Counted from the first letter of the stretch, positions 26,401-41,400 are shown. The stretch: 60,000 bases of DNA from Antedon mediterranea (GCF_964355755.1 NC_092671.1:35669304-35729303), one strand, 5' to 3'. The notes: generated from the letters alone by a model not told the origin. Numbers and translations: made by a program.

Positions 26401-29400
26401 TAACATAAAGTTTGATAGTGTGGACAGAGCTTTAAATAAGAAAATTAGATTTGTCTTGCACAGAAAAAAAGTAAGAACCATGTTTTTTTCGTTCTCATAG
26501 AATAGCACTTTTTCCAATATGTGTTTTTCTCTATTAAAATGTTTATGTCATTTGAAATTTATCATGGTTTATCATTTTAAGTTCATGTATCTAAAACGGT
26601 TTTTAATGGTTTGCGTGGCTTTACATATAATCTCTGACATTTGCCAAATGTGGCAATTATATCCAACCCTAACATATGATGATCTGTAAAGGTATGAAAT
26701 GCTTAAATCTCTTATACAGCTCCTGTCTTTTATTGAACTTTTTATTAACTTTCATCTGAACAAAGGCTATTAATTCTGTATCATATAAAAGGACACAAAA
26801 TCAGGATGAAGAAATAAGGATTTTAAATAATCTTTCATAATCTTTCTATATATCTCCTTTATCTTCTTTATAATTTTGGCAATACTAATGTAGAATCTTC
26901 AACAATCCATGGCTTACTAACTGTATGACAAAGAACAAAGAACATTAATGAATTTCATATGGCATAATAGCGATGAAATTATTATAAAGAAATGGAGATT
27001 TTACTAAGTATCATCTGTAATATCTTTTTCTCTTTATAATAAAGCCATACCTGTAGATCTATAATAATTTAAGACATTTAAAAAATCTTTTAATTGACAT
27101 TAAAAAAGAAACAGAAACCTTTTAGAACGTGAGCAGTAGATTATGTCGTAGCTAACAAGTCTTACACTAATCTGTGGTGTAACGCCCAAAGCGCGCACAT
27201 GCTGGAGTAACGCTACTACTGTAGCTTATAATCAGAATTGAAGAATGTAGACTTGCATATAAAAAATAAAAATGATATTCGTCATGTCATGCATTATTAT
27301 ACATCCCATTGTTTGATCACATTTGTAGTACAGATACTCTATGTTTAGTGAACTATAAATATATTTGCTATTTCCATAACCAACAGGTATTGAAGCCCTT
27401 GGCCCAAATGCTTCCCTCTTGCATAGCTTTTAATAAATGAATAATTTAATAAACCAACGTATATATTAGAACAAAAACCATTGTGTTTTGTTGAAATATT
27501 TTCACTTCTGTGTATTGTGGAAAAGGATCGAAACGTCACAAGTACGTATTTTATCCTTTTTTGTTTTTTTTGTTCTGACAATAAACTTCCACTAATTGTG
27601 ATGACGTGATATTTCAAACCCCATAATGTTTTATTTAGTAACAAGAATTGAATTGTAAGTTGGGGGAATAAACTTTATGAAATGATATTGTCAGATGCAG
27701 ATATTTATTGTTACCTTAGCTTGAATTAATTACAATATGAGTCAAATAATGTCATATAAATGATAACGAGAGACATGTGCATCTTTAAATCAAAATGGAA
27801 TAATTGAATAATGTATTGAATATAGTTACAGAATACAATTTATCATAGAATATTATTTTAATACCACACATTTACTGTATGAATTGGTGATTTATGCAAT
27901 TATAAGGAATCTGCTATACTTATCTCAATGTGAGCAATGATGGTAATTAAAGAAAGTTCTTGAATAGATTGTTATTATAAGTTCAACTCATCTTCTGTGC
28001 TCTGTAACATATCCCATCTAATCAAAATATGTATCAAATGTTTCCCTTCTAAATCGTTTTTCATTTCAATGCTATGTCGTTTCTTTTCTACAATATCTTG
28101 TAATCAACTGTAGGTATATTCAAAACAGCATTTATGAAACATTATGGTTAAGGTTTATGTTTTTGCCATTTAGGAGTTGGATGAATCAACTTATTTTATT
28201 AGTCATGTATTATATTAATAATTGAAAACAGAATCAAATGATATGTTTGAAAATTAAAGGTGTATTTTAAAAATATTTGATATGCTTGAGTTTAGATAAA
28301 ATAAACCTAAGAAGCTAAGCATGATGTTCACATCTATATTGTGTTTGTGATCATATTCAAGGCGTGAACTTCATTTGAACTGCAACAAACTGCTGTCGAT
28401 TATCTGTCTTAGCAATGGTATGGGGGAAAAGGATACGAGAATATATATGAAGAAAAAATAGTTAAAGGAAGCATTTATAATGGTAATTAATCATGGAAGA
28501 TTATATAGAAGCTTCGTAGAGTGAGTTTTGGGTGGAGCTATTAGCTCACATCCATGTATCAATTCTTTTGAAACATCAGAAATAATGAACATCTCATCTT
28601 TTATTTCTATATTAGGCCATCGGTATACAATTATACAAGATGCCTTTCAAACTCCCTTCAATTCACATGAAAGATATTCCATCATTTTATATCACTATAA
28701 TATAAATGTATTCAATTATTAATGTTATCAAATGCAGCATATCAAATGTGTTAACAAAAAGCCAAGCAATTAAGTTAATGAAAGAGAGGATTACGAAGAA
28801 ATCTGCAAAAGCAATTTGTATAATAGATAGTTTTGCTTCTGTAATATAACGTTTTGTTGTAACTTCAAATTTCAGAATCTTTTCTTTTGTCAACGATTTT
28901 GTTTAATTCTGAATGAAAATAAATTGTGAAAAATAACTTTACAGTCAACCCTCTTCTAAATTATTTCGCACTTTAGCACATCCAAAAGATTTTGGTCAGC
29001 AAATCTGTGTTACAGCTGTGTAATAATTTATCATTCCTTTTTATACAGTAACATAGTATCTATATGAACATTCTGGAATATAAGGGTATTGTTAGAATTA
29101 AGAAAATGTCAATGTATAATATTATAATTGTAAAGAGGGAGAAGCATTTTTGATTGAAGCATATATTTTGAAGAAGTTTGTTTGATTTTGGATTGTAAAA
29201 GTTATTGTGAAGCTGTTGTTTAAGATGTATACTGGACTGTTGCAAGTTATTGTGAAGCTGTTGTTTAAGGTGTATACTGGACTGTTGAAAGTTATTGTGA
29301 AGCTGTGGTTTAAGGTGTATACTGGACTGTTGCAAGTTATTGTGAAGCTGTTGTTTAAGGTGTATACTGGACTGTTGAAAGTTATTGTGAAGCTGTTGTT

Positions 29401-32400
29401 TAAGGTGTATACTGGACTGTTGAAAGTTATTGTGAAGCTGTTGTTTAAGGTGTATACTGGACTGTTGAAAGTTATTGTGAAGCTGTTGTTTAAGGTGTAT
29501 ACTGGATTGTTGAAAGTTATTGTGAAGCTGTTGTTTAAGGTGTATACTGGACTGTTGAAAGTTATTGTGAAGCTGTTGTTTAAGGTGTATACTGGACTGT
29601 TGAAAGTTATTGTGAAGCTGTTGTTTAAGGTGTATACTGGACTGTTGAAAGTTATTGTGAAGCTGTTGTTTAAGGTGTATACTGGACTGTTGAAAGTTAT
29701 TGTGAAGCTGTGGTTTAAGGTGTATACTGGACTGTTGAAAGTTATTGTGAAGCTGTTGTTTAAGGTGTATACTGGACTGTTGAAAGTTGAAGTTAAAGCA
29801 TTGTTTTTGAGTTATTTTACAACTTTGTGGATCTTGCCGTGGCGTTATGTTGTGCAGTGGGGTATTGTTGTACAGTTTTTCAGCATTTTTAGGCCAAACT
29901 ATATGAGGCCTATTCAAATGTAAGTGTAAATGGGGTCATTGTATCATTTTTATAGTAATTCATTTATTTAAACATTTTTATTAGAATATATTTTACTATT
30001 GATTGATTTATTGTATAAGTTCTCAACTGTACTGTAGTAAAAAATAGTATTAAATACTATTATGGAAACACACATTTAAAAGGTAACATAAAATAATCAA
30101 ATCGGAAATATATCGTAAAATATGATTTAAACAATAAATATGTGTAATACTTTAATGTAAAAAAAAAATATAATACTATATTTTTTTTAAATATATAAAA
30201 TTGCAATAAACCTAAACTGCAAAATGTAAGAATAAAAAAATACATTAGTTTTAGTGATTTTAAAAATAGTAGACCAAAAAAGGATTAAAAATAGTATTAA
30301 ATGGAAATACAAATTTAATGGTAAAATAAAACATGAAATCGGAAAATTATCGTAAAATATAACTTAAACAATAAATATGTGCAATCATTTAATATATATA
30401 AAAAACATATAAAACTAATGCTATATTTTAAAAAAATATATAAAACTTCAATAAACTGTAAAATGCAAGAATAATAAAATTCATTAGTATTAGTGATTTT
30501 AAAAATAGGAATATAGTCAAAGCATTATCTGTCCTCATTTTATATCTGACAAGATTTTTGGCTTACCATGAAGAAGAAAAACATTTGAAGGGGTGAATAT
30601 AAAATGGCCATGTAAGTGTAACCAGCGAATGTAAATACAACTAGAAAGCCACTCCGAGAGTGCATACCTCCGCCTACTGTAAAATTCTCCTACATAAGAT
30701 TTCTCCGGTAAAAAATAATATATATATATATTTGTGTGTGTCTTAATGCTGTTTGCGATTTACGCTAATTTCACTACAAGCATGTATGCGAGTTTGGTGT
30801 AATGGTTATGTAACAAGCCTTTCAATTAACAATGTTCTTAAATAACAATAGAACAGCAACGCGAAAATCAAACGAGTGAATTTTAAAAGAAATAGGTTTT
30901 TTAAACTACTCGCATCAAAAAACGTGCACATTAAATCAAATTATGTTTTAAAATTACAAATCACAAATTATAACTCTTGCCTAATGAAGTTTTTTGGACA
31001 AGTAGTTCTTGAGAAAATGCAATTTCAGACTGCTCGCCAGCTTTTGAAAAATTCTGTCCTATCTTTTAATACTAGGTCTGAAAAGTATATTCAAAAAGTT
31101 GTCCAGAATTGGGACCATGGAATGGAATGGTCCTTGACCACATATCTATCTGTATATTCATTTTGATAAAGATCTTGTAATTACTTTTTGAGTAATCCTG
31201 CTAACAAACAAACAAACAAACACACGCTACCGATTACATATACCTCCTTGGCGGAGGTAAATAACTGTCCCCACCATTTTTCCCACAAAAAAGAGATTAC
31301 TGTTATAATAATAATAATAATAATAATAAGCTTTATTTAATCACGGATACTTAACTCAACTAAAAGTTGTTTTTCAGTAAGACCGTGCTCAAAGGAAAAC
31401 ACCAACAATAATAAATGTAAAAAGCAGATATCAAATCAAATAATTAAACAATTACAGAAGCAAAAAACAAAAGCAGATAATAAAACAATTATAATGAAAT
31501 AAAATGAAACAAGGATACACTTACTAACTATAAAATTAAATAATACACTACATTTAAATAAAGCTACATGAAATTAGCAGTTAACAGTTTCTTAAAAAGA
31601 GAGACAGCGTTCACATTTTTAATATCTTCATGTAGCTCATTCCAAACCTTGGCACCTCTATATGATAAGCTACGTTTTTTGTAGTTTGTTTTTGGTTTTG
31701 GTACTATTAAATTTGGCTTAGTTCTAATATTATAGTAATTGTTTTTGATATTGAACTTATTTAATAAATATGGAGGTGCAAGGTTGTTCATAATCTTAAA
31801 CATAACAATAGCTTCATTTATATATAATCTTTCATCTAAGTTCATCCAATTTAGACTTTGTAGAGCTTGAGTACTAGAGTCGGTTTGAGATTTGTTTGTA
31901 ATAACTTTTGCTGCGCGATTTTGAAGAACTTGTAGTGTTTTACTTTGAGTTATATTTGAACGTCCCCAAACAACATGGCAATACTCAAGATGAGGAGCCA
32001 TAAGTGATTTGTATAGTTTGCAGTGAATTTCTTTTGGGAATATATTATTAGTCTTTTTTAAGTAGTACAAACTCTGCAAAGCCTTAGATTTTACATTATC
32101 GATTTGTGAGCACCAACAAAGATTATTATCTAATATCACACCAAGGTGTTTACATTTATTTACACGAGAGATTGGTTCTCCATCTATGTTAATGTTGACT
32201 TGTAAGTCAGATAGTTTACTTAACCTCTGTCTCGTTCCAATTAACATAAATTCAGTTTTTTTAACATTTAGGCTAAGTTTGTTGCATATGAGCCATCTTT
32301 TAAGACAAAATAAGTCAGAATTTATTGTTTCAGTAAGGTTATTAATATTATTGGAAGTGTAGTATATGGCAGTGTCATCAGCATACATAGAAACAGAGCA

Positions 32401-35400
32401 TTTATTTACAGCATTAGGCAAGTCATTAACATAAAGGAGAAACATTAATGGTCCTAGGATGGACCCCTGAGGAATTCCACATACTGTGACTTTCATCAGA
32501 AAAATCACCATTTACATTGGTTATATGTACACGATTATGCAGGTAGTTTTCAAACCACTGAATAACATTTGAATGAAAATTGAAAGATCTTAGTTTATTG
32601 ATAAGAATACTGTGATTTACTGTATCAAAAGCCCTTTTCAAGTCTATCATTACTAACCCAATATAATTTCCAGTGTCAATATATGGCTTCTAGCCAGGTC
32701 TCTGTGATATTAAGCAATGCAGTCGTAGTTGAGTAGCCTGGTCTAAACCCAGACTGATTTTCATATAGCATTTTGTTTAGATTTAGGAAATCATAAACTT
32801 GTTCAAATACAACTTTTTCAAGAACTTTAGATAATATTGGGAGAATTGAAATTGGCCTATAGTTATTACATTCATTTTTATTTCCACCTTTATGAAGAGG
32901 GCAGATCTTGGCCCTTTTCCATTGTTTTGGAAAAGTTACATTTTTTAAAGATAAATTAATTATATATGTTATTGGGTAAACAATTTCATCGATAGCGATT
33001 TTTAGAAGATTAGCTGGTATTTCATCAGTTCCAGTTGCTTTTTTTGATGAAAGTGAGTTAAGAAGTTTATGTATGTCTTGTTTATTAACATATTTAAAAG
33101 TTAATTTGTCGTTAGTATTATTTACATCATTAGTAAAGTTAGAGAGTTGATTAGTAGATTGAATACTTTGAGCTAATGTTTGACCCCCATTGGCAAAATA
33201 CTTATTTAATACATTTGCAATATCTTTAGAATTAGTTACTTCATCATTTTCTTCATCATTTGTGGTTTTAATACTTGTTATATTCATGCTTTTAGTTTTG
33301 CCAGGAATAATTAATTTAATATTTTCCCATATCTTTTTCTGATCTTTAGTATTGAGTTGTTCAGAAAAATAGTTCTTCTTACTTTTTCGAAGTTCATAAT
33401 TTACTTGATTTCTTAATTTTCTAAATTCGAGCCAAAGCTGAGGCCTATTTTTCTTATTTATTCGTCTTTTTAATGCATCTCGTTTTCTGATGAGAAGTAT
33501 TACATTTTTAGTTAGCCACGGACTGTTTTTTTGGCGAACTCTTTTACATTTAATGGGTGCATTTTTATTTGCAATATTAAGAAAGGTTTTTTGAAAGAAA
33601 TCAACAGCATCATCAACATCAGTATAATTCTTAATTTCAGCCCAATTTGTATTAAGTAAGTCAGTTTTAAATTTATTTTCATCAAAATGTTTATGTTCCT
33701 ATTTGTTAACTAAGAGTTTTCCTGTAAAATCTTAAAAACTGTGTATAAATTATACAAAATACCAATATGAATAAATTAACCAGTTCATAATGATATTGTA
33801 ATGCGTAGGTATAATAATATATATGGTAATTAGTGATAAAAGTGTTCTTGAACACTAGTCATCGTTTTGTGCATCTTAGACGTGGCCTGTGTTTAATAAG
33901 ATTGATTTCTCTCTAAATGTTTGCCATCCATTGATAAGTGATAAATGTGTTTTAAATATTGTGTTATTTTCTTCTTAACAGTAATAATGAAAATGATAAA
34001 AAAGCTTCTTCAAACTATGAATGTGATTTATATATATAAATATATATACAAAAGCTTTTTAGATTGGTTAGTGCTTATTTTTCTAATTAACTGCTACCCT
34101 AATACTGTGTATTTGAACTTTACCTCTACATAAACAAAGATGTAAATCAACGATTCCTCCTGTAGTATAATCATGTTGATGTTTACAGGTACTGGTTACA
34201 CTTTAAATTATGTTTCTGTTGATTTGTAGTTTGGTATTCCCTTTGAAATAGGCTTTTAACATGCATACTGTATAAATTATTCTTAGAGTTGATGTAAAGT
34301 TTACAGTTTGGAATTCCTGCCGATTATTATTATTATTTTTTTTTTTTTTTAATTAACCATATTTAATGAAGGTGATCCATCCAGCTATTGCTGATCATTA
34401 GGGACCCTCAGAGGTTCACAAGACAAACATATACACAAGATGCTCTACATAAACAAAGTCTTATTACAAGTCTTTGGGAGTGGAGAATTTGGTCCTTAGA
34501 AAAAATCCTGACATGTGACAGGACTTTAACCCAGGACCCTTGGGTACAAAAAATATTAGCAATGCATGATAAATTTTTATACATTTATTACCAATTTTAG
34601 AAACCAAATGATTGATTTTTAAAAAAAATTCATTTATTGGTCCAAAAGGAAATTCGTTTCGTTGACAAATAATTAATTATAAATATATAAAAAGTCATGA
34701 ATACAAAAATACAAGATTTTATCAAAATACGAATAAACATTACATTTATAAACGTTTTAGTTTTCTTAAGAAATATAGCCTTTGATTTGCTTTTTTGAAC
34801 ACAGTATTTATTTGAGTATTAAATTTGAGACCTTTTGTCAATAGTAGTTCCTAAGTATTTTTGTTTGTCTACTTGATCTATTTCTACACCGTTAATAATT
34901 CAAGAAAAATTTGTGTTTAATACGCAGGGGGTTATTAAGGACAGTTTGGAATTTATTCAATCATAGGTTTTAATAATTAATTACAGTATAACTTTGTGAT
35001 GGCTTTGTCTTACAGTATATATTGATCATGTTTGATTTTTTTGTTAATGACATTTTACTAACAAATGTACTCTGTTCTTAGTTTCTATTTTTATTATTTA
35101 TATTTTTTTTACTTTGTAGTTTAAAAAAAAACCTATTATCAATTGGGTGATCTCTACAATAACTGAAAATAACAGTTTTATTAAGTACCTCTGTTGAATA
35201 TAGAATTTAAGATATTTACCGGTATTCTTTGTTATGGATCTTTGTATTACAATCAGGAAATATCCAGACCATTCTCAATCAACTTGTTACAAAACACCTG
35301 ATATTGAACTGATGGTTAATGATTTTACAATTCTTGGTTATAGACTGAATGTTTGTTAGAGGGCTCTGTTTGTTAGAGGGCTCTGTTTGTAAATGCAATG

Positions 35401-38400
35401 TGACACTGATTTAATATTTTAAAATTCAACCGATATGGAATATACAATATACAAAAATTGAATCATCTTTAGGTCACAATTATGTTTCATATGCAGCAGG
35501 TTTTAAAGTTACGCTTCAATTCAAATCTAATGTAATGGTTACTGGGAAACGTGTCAATCGTGATAAAAAATGGAAAATTGGAGATGAATTAATAACTGAG
35601 GTAAACAATTATAAATATCTAGGTGTAATAATTTGTGCAAATCAAAAAGAGCAAGTCACTACCAACATGTTATACAAAAAGGAAATCGTTTAATCGCATA
35701 TATTAAAAGTATAATAGGAAATCTTGATGATTTCAATAGGGTCTATTTCGGGAATATCCTATGGAAAACAATTGCACTTCCCTCAATTAACTATGCATGT
35801 GGTGTATGGCACTGTAATTCAAAAAGCGATATTTACAATTTAGAAAAATTACAGCTACAAATGGCCAGATTCCTGCTAAAAACCCTTAAGGAACGAAGAA
35901 CCGAATTATGTATTAAGTTTGGTACTTCTTTACTTAATTCTGAATTTAAAGAATGGTTACCACCTCTAAGAAAGAGAAGAAACCCATAAGTACAATTTAA
36001 GGAATAGGAAACACCATACGATCCCGATTGACTATTTCATATGAGGTGAAATATGTATTGTTCTAAAGTATACTGTTATCCAATTAATCCACTGCTTCCA
36101 CAATGTCACTATTTCTAAAAAAAGGTTTGTTTTCAAGTTTTAATTTTTGAATGGAAACATAAAAGCTAGAAACATTTTGGAAAATAAGCAATTTTTAGTG
36201 TTGACGCTACCTATGTATTAGTAATACGGCAGCACTAAACAGAATTGTTTTATGTTTAATTATTGTTATATTTAGTTTTTTATTTTATTATATTATTGTT
36301 AACTTTTACCTAATGTTTAAATTATCTATGATACCTATAATTAATGTGCCAATCCAACCCTACAACTGATGTGAAATTTAACCCTTTTGTGGCATACGAG
36401 AACATGAATATTAACAAAAATGTTGATCCACACTCTCAATTTTATGTTAGTTTAAATGAATCTAATTATTTTGATCCAAAAACATTCTCAGAGAATTTCT
36501 CTAAGCATAACAATAATAACAATATTTTGTCTACTATCCATTTTAATACACGTAGTCTCTTGGGCAAGATGGATTCTTTAAAACGTTTTCTTCTTACTCT
36601 TGAATTTTACTTTGATGTTATTGCTATTACTGAATCTTGGCTACGTATGACAATAATCCCCTAACAGATATGCCGGGTTATAATATTTTTTCTAGAAATA
36701 GGAAATCTAAGGCGGGTGGTGGCGTAGCCCTGTACGTACGAAACAATGTATCAGTTACTGTCCGTAATGATTTAACAACAGATGAATCAATATTTATTGA
36801 AATAGAACAGATACATGGGAAAAATATCATCGTGGGAACAATCTATCGTGCTCCGTCTTTGAATATCAATGCATTCAATGATATCCTAGATAACCTACTT
36901 CATACTCTTTCAACTGAAAATAAGCTGGTATATCTGTTGGGTGATTTCAATATAGATATTTTGCAATATACTTATGAAACCACAACTAACAATTTTGTAA
37001 ACACTCTTTTTAGCAACTTTTATTTACCGCTAATACTTAGACCTACTAGGATAACATCAAATAGTGCTACTCTTATTGATAACATATTAACCAACCAGCC
37101 TGATTTACACCTCGCTAGTGGTCAGCTCTATTGCGATATTTCCGATCACCTACCTGTTTTTTCTATATCTACCTTAACATACAAAAATACTCAAGCAGTC
37201 AGTAGACCTCCAAATAAACCTTTTAGGAAAATTAATGAAAATAACATCGAACAATTTAAACGAGAGCTTAGCGTAATAACATGGAACGATGTGAACTTAT
37301 TGCAAGAACCTAATCAAGCTTATAATACTTTTGAAACTAAATTAAAACTTTTATATAATAAACATTTTCCAATGACTACGCAAAGTAATAAAAACACAAA
37401 ATTAAAACCTTGGATGTCAAATGGTTTGTTGCAATCTACTAAATATAAACACAAGTTATATGCTAAATACCTAAATAATCCTACCAATCATAATAAAATA
37501 AAATACACTAAATTCCGTAATACCTTAAATTCACTTATTAGACGTGTTAAAACCGAATACTATCAAAACAGATTTACTCAATGTCAACATGATATTAAAG
37601 GTACATGGCGCGTAATTAACTCCTTGATTAAAAGGTCTCCGAATTTGAATACGAAAGTTGTTCTAACAGGCAATAATGGTGAATCCATTGAAGACCCGTC
37701 TCAAATCGCAAATGAATTCAATAAGTTTTTTGTCGAAATTGGACCAACTCTTTCAAAAAAATTGCCAACCGATCAATCTGATTTTAAAACGTATTTGCCC
37801 TTACCTACTTTAAACTCTTTATTTATGTGTCCAGTGTCTGATACAGAAATTATAGATATTGTCAAGTGTTTTAAAACTAATAAAGCGCAAGGACTTGATG
37901 AATTCAGTCCAAAAGTTATTAAACAATCAATTTCCCTTTTGGTTAAACCTCTATGTCACATATTTAATCTGTCTTTAACAAAAGGAGTTTTTCCAAATAA
38001 ATTGAAATTGGCAAGAGTTACTCCCATCTTTAAAGCAGGAAAAAAGGACACTTTATCTAATTACCGACCGATCTCAGTCCTTTCACTATTTTCTAAAATA
38101 TTAGAAAGAATTATCTATAATAGAACCTATGCCTTTATGAAAAAAAATAATATTCTATTCAATAAGCAATTTGGATTTCGCAAACATTTTGATACCGCAA
38201 TGGCCTTAATTGATTTGTCCAATGAAATAATAGATGCATTTGAAAATGATGAGTTTGCAATTGGTGTTTTTGTCGATCTATCGAAAGCATTCGATACCAT
38301 TAACCATCCCATTCTTCTTTCAAAACTGTATCACTATGGTATTCGCGGTGTTCCTCTCAATTTATTTAAGAGCTATTTATCCAACCGCTACCAATGTACC

Positions 38401-41400
38401 AAGTTTTGTGATTCCCAATCTGACTATTTGCCTATTACCTGTGGAGTACCACAAGGTTCATTACTAGGTCCTCTTCTGTTTCTTTTATATGTGAATGATA
38501 TTTACAATTCGTCAGTATCTTTATCTTACTTTTTATATGCAGATGACACAACACTAATCTGTAAAAATCGACACTTAGAGTCGTTATTTAACACTGTAAA
38601 TTCAAGTTTAATTAATGTATCCGAATGGTTTCTGGCAAACAGCCTTTCTGTAAATCTAAAAAAGTGCAGCTATGTTTTGTTTAGAAGTAGTACGATGCCG
38701 ATTAAATTAGGTCCATTGCAAATTAAACTAAATGGTTCTGTTCTCCCCATGGTCAATCATGCTAAATTTTTGGGTGTATCCATTGATAGTCGTCTGACAT
38801 GGAAACCCCATGTTATTGAGACAGAAAACAAAATCTCAAAAAATATTGGTATAATTTGTAGACTGGCATCTTTTCTTCCACATCATATTCTCCGAACACT
38901 CTACTGCTCCCTTGTTTTGCCATATCTTTTATATTGCAATATCGTTTGGTGTAACACATTCCCATCTAATTTAAATAAACTTCAAATACTACAAAAGAAA
39001 ATTATTTGAATAATTTCGAATGTTTCACCTAGAACTAGTACAGATCCTTTATTTCGTTCTCTCAAATTATTAAAATTAACAGATATTAATATTTTCCAAC
39101 AATGTTTATTTATTTACAAAAGCCAAAATGCTCTTCTTCCATCTCATTTACGCGATATGTTTTCTCCCAATTATGAATTTCACGGCTATTCCACAAGAAT
39201 CCTCAATAACCTTCATATTCCTAAACACAAAAAGACTTCTTTTCAACATAATATTAGATTTACTGGACCCAAGATATGGAACTCACTTCCTAACAAAATT
39301 ACAACTTCTGCAAACAAACATAGCTTCGTCTTTAACACTAAACAATATCTAATACAAAAGTAAATTAATTAACTAGTTATATTCTAGGTATCAGTTTTTA
39401 TTGTTTTCATATTCCGTTATGGTAATTACTTTATTCCTATATACCATTTACTATTATTTACTAATTTGATTTTAGTTACTTTTTGTTTTGTTCAGGCACT
39501 TTCAACACAAGCTTTTGCTTTTTAGAAATTGTGCCTCCTTCATAATATTGTTTTATTCATTTTAAAGATGAGAAAAAAAAAAAAAAAAAAAATTGTATTG
39601 TTTTAACTATCTTTCTTCTCGTCATGAATTTTGTATTATATTATTCATTTTGTATATTATGAAGAAAATAAATGTTACTATGAAATGAAATGAAATGAAA
39701 TATAATCCTACATTTACTTAATGTCACTATTTATAAAAAAAAAATTTGTCAAGCTCGAAATTTTGAATCGAAGCAGTAGGTAGAAAACATTTTTAAAATA
39801 AGAATTTTTTTTAGTGCTGTGGACCAATACAATTACAAAATGTAAAGTTGTAGATATTGTATTCAAATACAGAGATGTCCTATCAAATATGGTGACATAA
39901 AGTGCTTTCAATGAATAATGTTAAAATGTTCTACCAATCAAGTTTTATGTGCATTTTTTTTTGGAAATAAATGTTTACAAAAGTAGTTGTACTAAAGAGG
40001 GCGACATTCATTTGAAAAATAACCTTTTCCAGATTATCATTATTGAATTCATAACAACATGTTTTCAAACATACTTTGTTTTCAACCAGTTTTATGTTGG
40101 ATTTCAAACATTGTAACTTAATTTAAGTAAGTTACATTCCAGGATCAGTTTTAAGTTTAATTTGAAATGTTGAGCCAATTCTAGAAACATGAACTAATTG
40201 TGTAAAATAAAATATTTAACTGGTTCACAATTTTTATTTTTATGTTAGGCCTTACTAATAAAAACCGTCCGTTTATAATAGCTTGCTGATAGACTTTGAA
40301 GTTTACAACATTTAACTACTAGTTTTATAGCTTTTACAAAATAGAATCTGTCATCTATAAATAAAGCAGTTTCAGAAAGTTATGTAGCCTACAGCTTTCC
40401 AACGACAAGAACTCATGCTTTACAGAGTTCTCAACTTGCTAAAATTAATTTCACCAGTAGTCTTGTTAAAACATTTCCGTAGTAAATAACAGAACTTTTT
40501 ACGCATCACGTCACATGATGCTGAGAATGTGCAGAATAATTTTCTAACTTGACAGTGTATTGGAGGAGGATGAATGAAGCAGAAGATGGGATAATTATTT
40601 TCAAAAAATTAACTACAATACAATTATTAGGTACCATATCCAGCTACGAAAAGTTAAATATTTTAAAAAAGCAAAAATTAAATGATAATATTCATTTCAT
40701 TTATAATCTTAGTAAATCTATAATTTAAATTTTTTTTTTTTTTTTTTTAGTGGAGCATCCAACCTAGAAGAACTTCATAACAAACTCAAGTCAACCGTTT
40801 TGATCCGAAGAGAGAAAAAAAATGTAAGTTTTTCCTTGTGTGTATGTTTTGATGTTCTCAATAGAGTATCTTCTCAGAAGTCTCAATAAATGTCACAATA
40901 TGGAACCTGATTTTGTTACCATGTTGTGCATAAAACTGATTGAATTCAGATATTTTGTTGGTCAGCATTATTAACATAGTTTTAAGTAATAATTTTCATT
41001 CTGTCTTGAAGGTATTATATAAAGATATATGATACGCTGTCAACAAAAAATCAATAAATCTATCATGACAAATTATTATGTCATAGCCATTCACCAGTCA
41101 ATATGTATTATAGTTTATTAAATACATTTGTTTTTCATATTACCAATATCAAACAATTTTAAAGATTGAAATCTGCTACCCAATACTATACTAGGATGAC
41201 TATTAAAACTGAAAATTTATCTCTTCAATATTCTTTGACGATACGATGTAGCACGATGTGTCATATTATATTTGCTAACACGTGTCGCTATCACGTGTCT
41301 ATATAATAAGGCCACCGCTAAGTCATTCAGATTCTCGATATCTTGACAAGAGCTAATAAATGATTTAGTATCAAGTCCAGTCTCAATCACTATGACACAT

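Larger units (their letters stand above)
13060..40750 (+). other. 27.7 kb intron, repeat- and LINE-filled
   Basis: The intron holds inverted and dispersed repeats (13290-13360, 13520-13740, 17690-17990), tandem duplications (17155-17715, 19367-19755, 20494-21298, 24543-24806, 30036-30510), a 45-bp minisatellite (29203-29789), a MITE (26296-26431), a second copy of the 650-bp repeat (30641-31262) and four LINE pieces (31290-33700, 34620-34925, 35510-35990, 36320-39703). In 13741-17150, 21300-24540, 24810-26290, 26435-29060 and 39830-40750 I see mainly AT-rich intronic sequence without a gene. Confidence 0.8.

Noticed and set aside
29207-29923. Plus-strand 238-codon hydrophobic repeat protein as a gene
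   Set aside because: It starts inside the repeat and follows trivially from the stop-free 45-bp unit. I saw no upstream exon or promoter.
30876-31166. 96-codon ORF in the second 650-bp repeat copy
   Set aside because: The equivalent region of copy 1 (566-1220) is not open in the same way, so it is probably chance.
34388-34600. 70-codon plus-strand ORF
   Set aside because: The sequence looks like a decayed repeat (minus-strand GGGTTAAAGTCC resembles a Pol III B box). No protein motif.
13060-40750. A second host gene nested in the giant intron
   Set aside because: All longer frames there are retrotransposon, minisatellite or composition artefacts. No host protein family was recognised on either strand.
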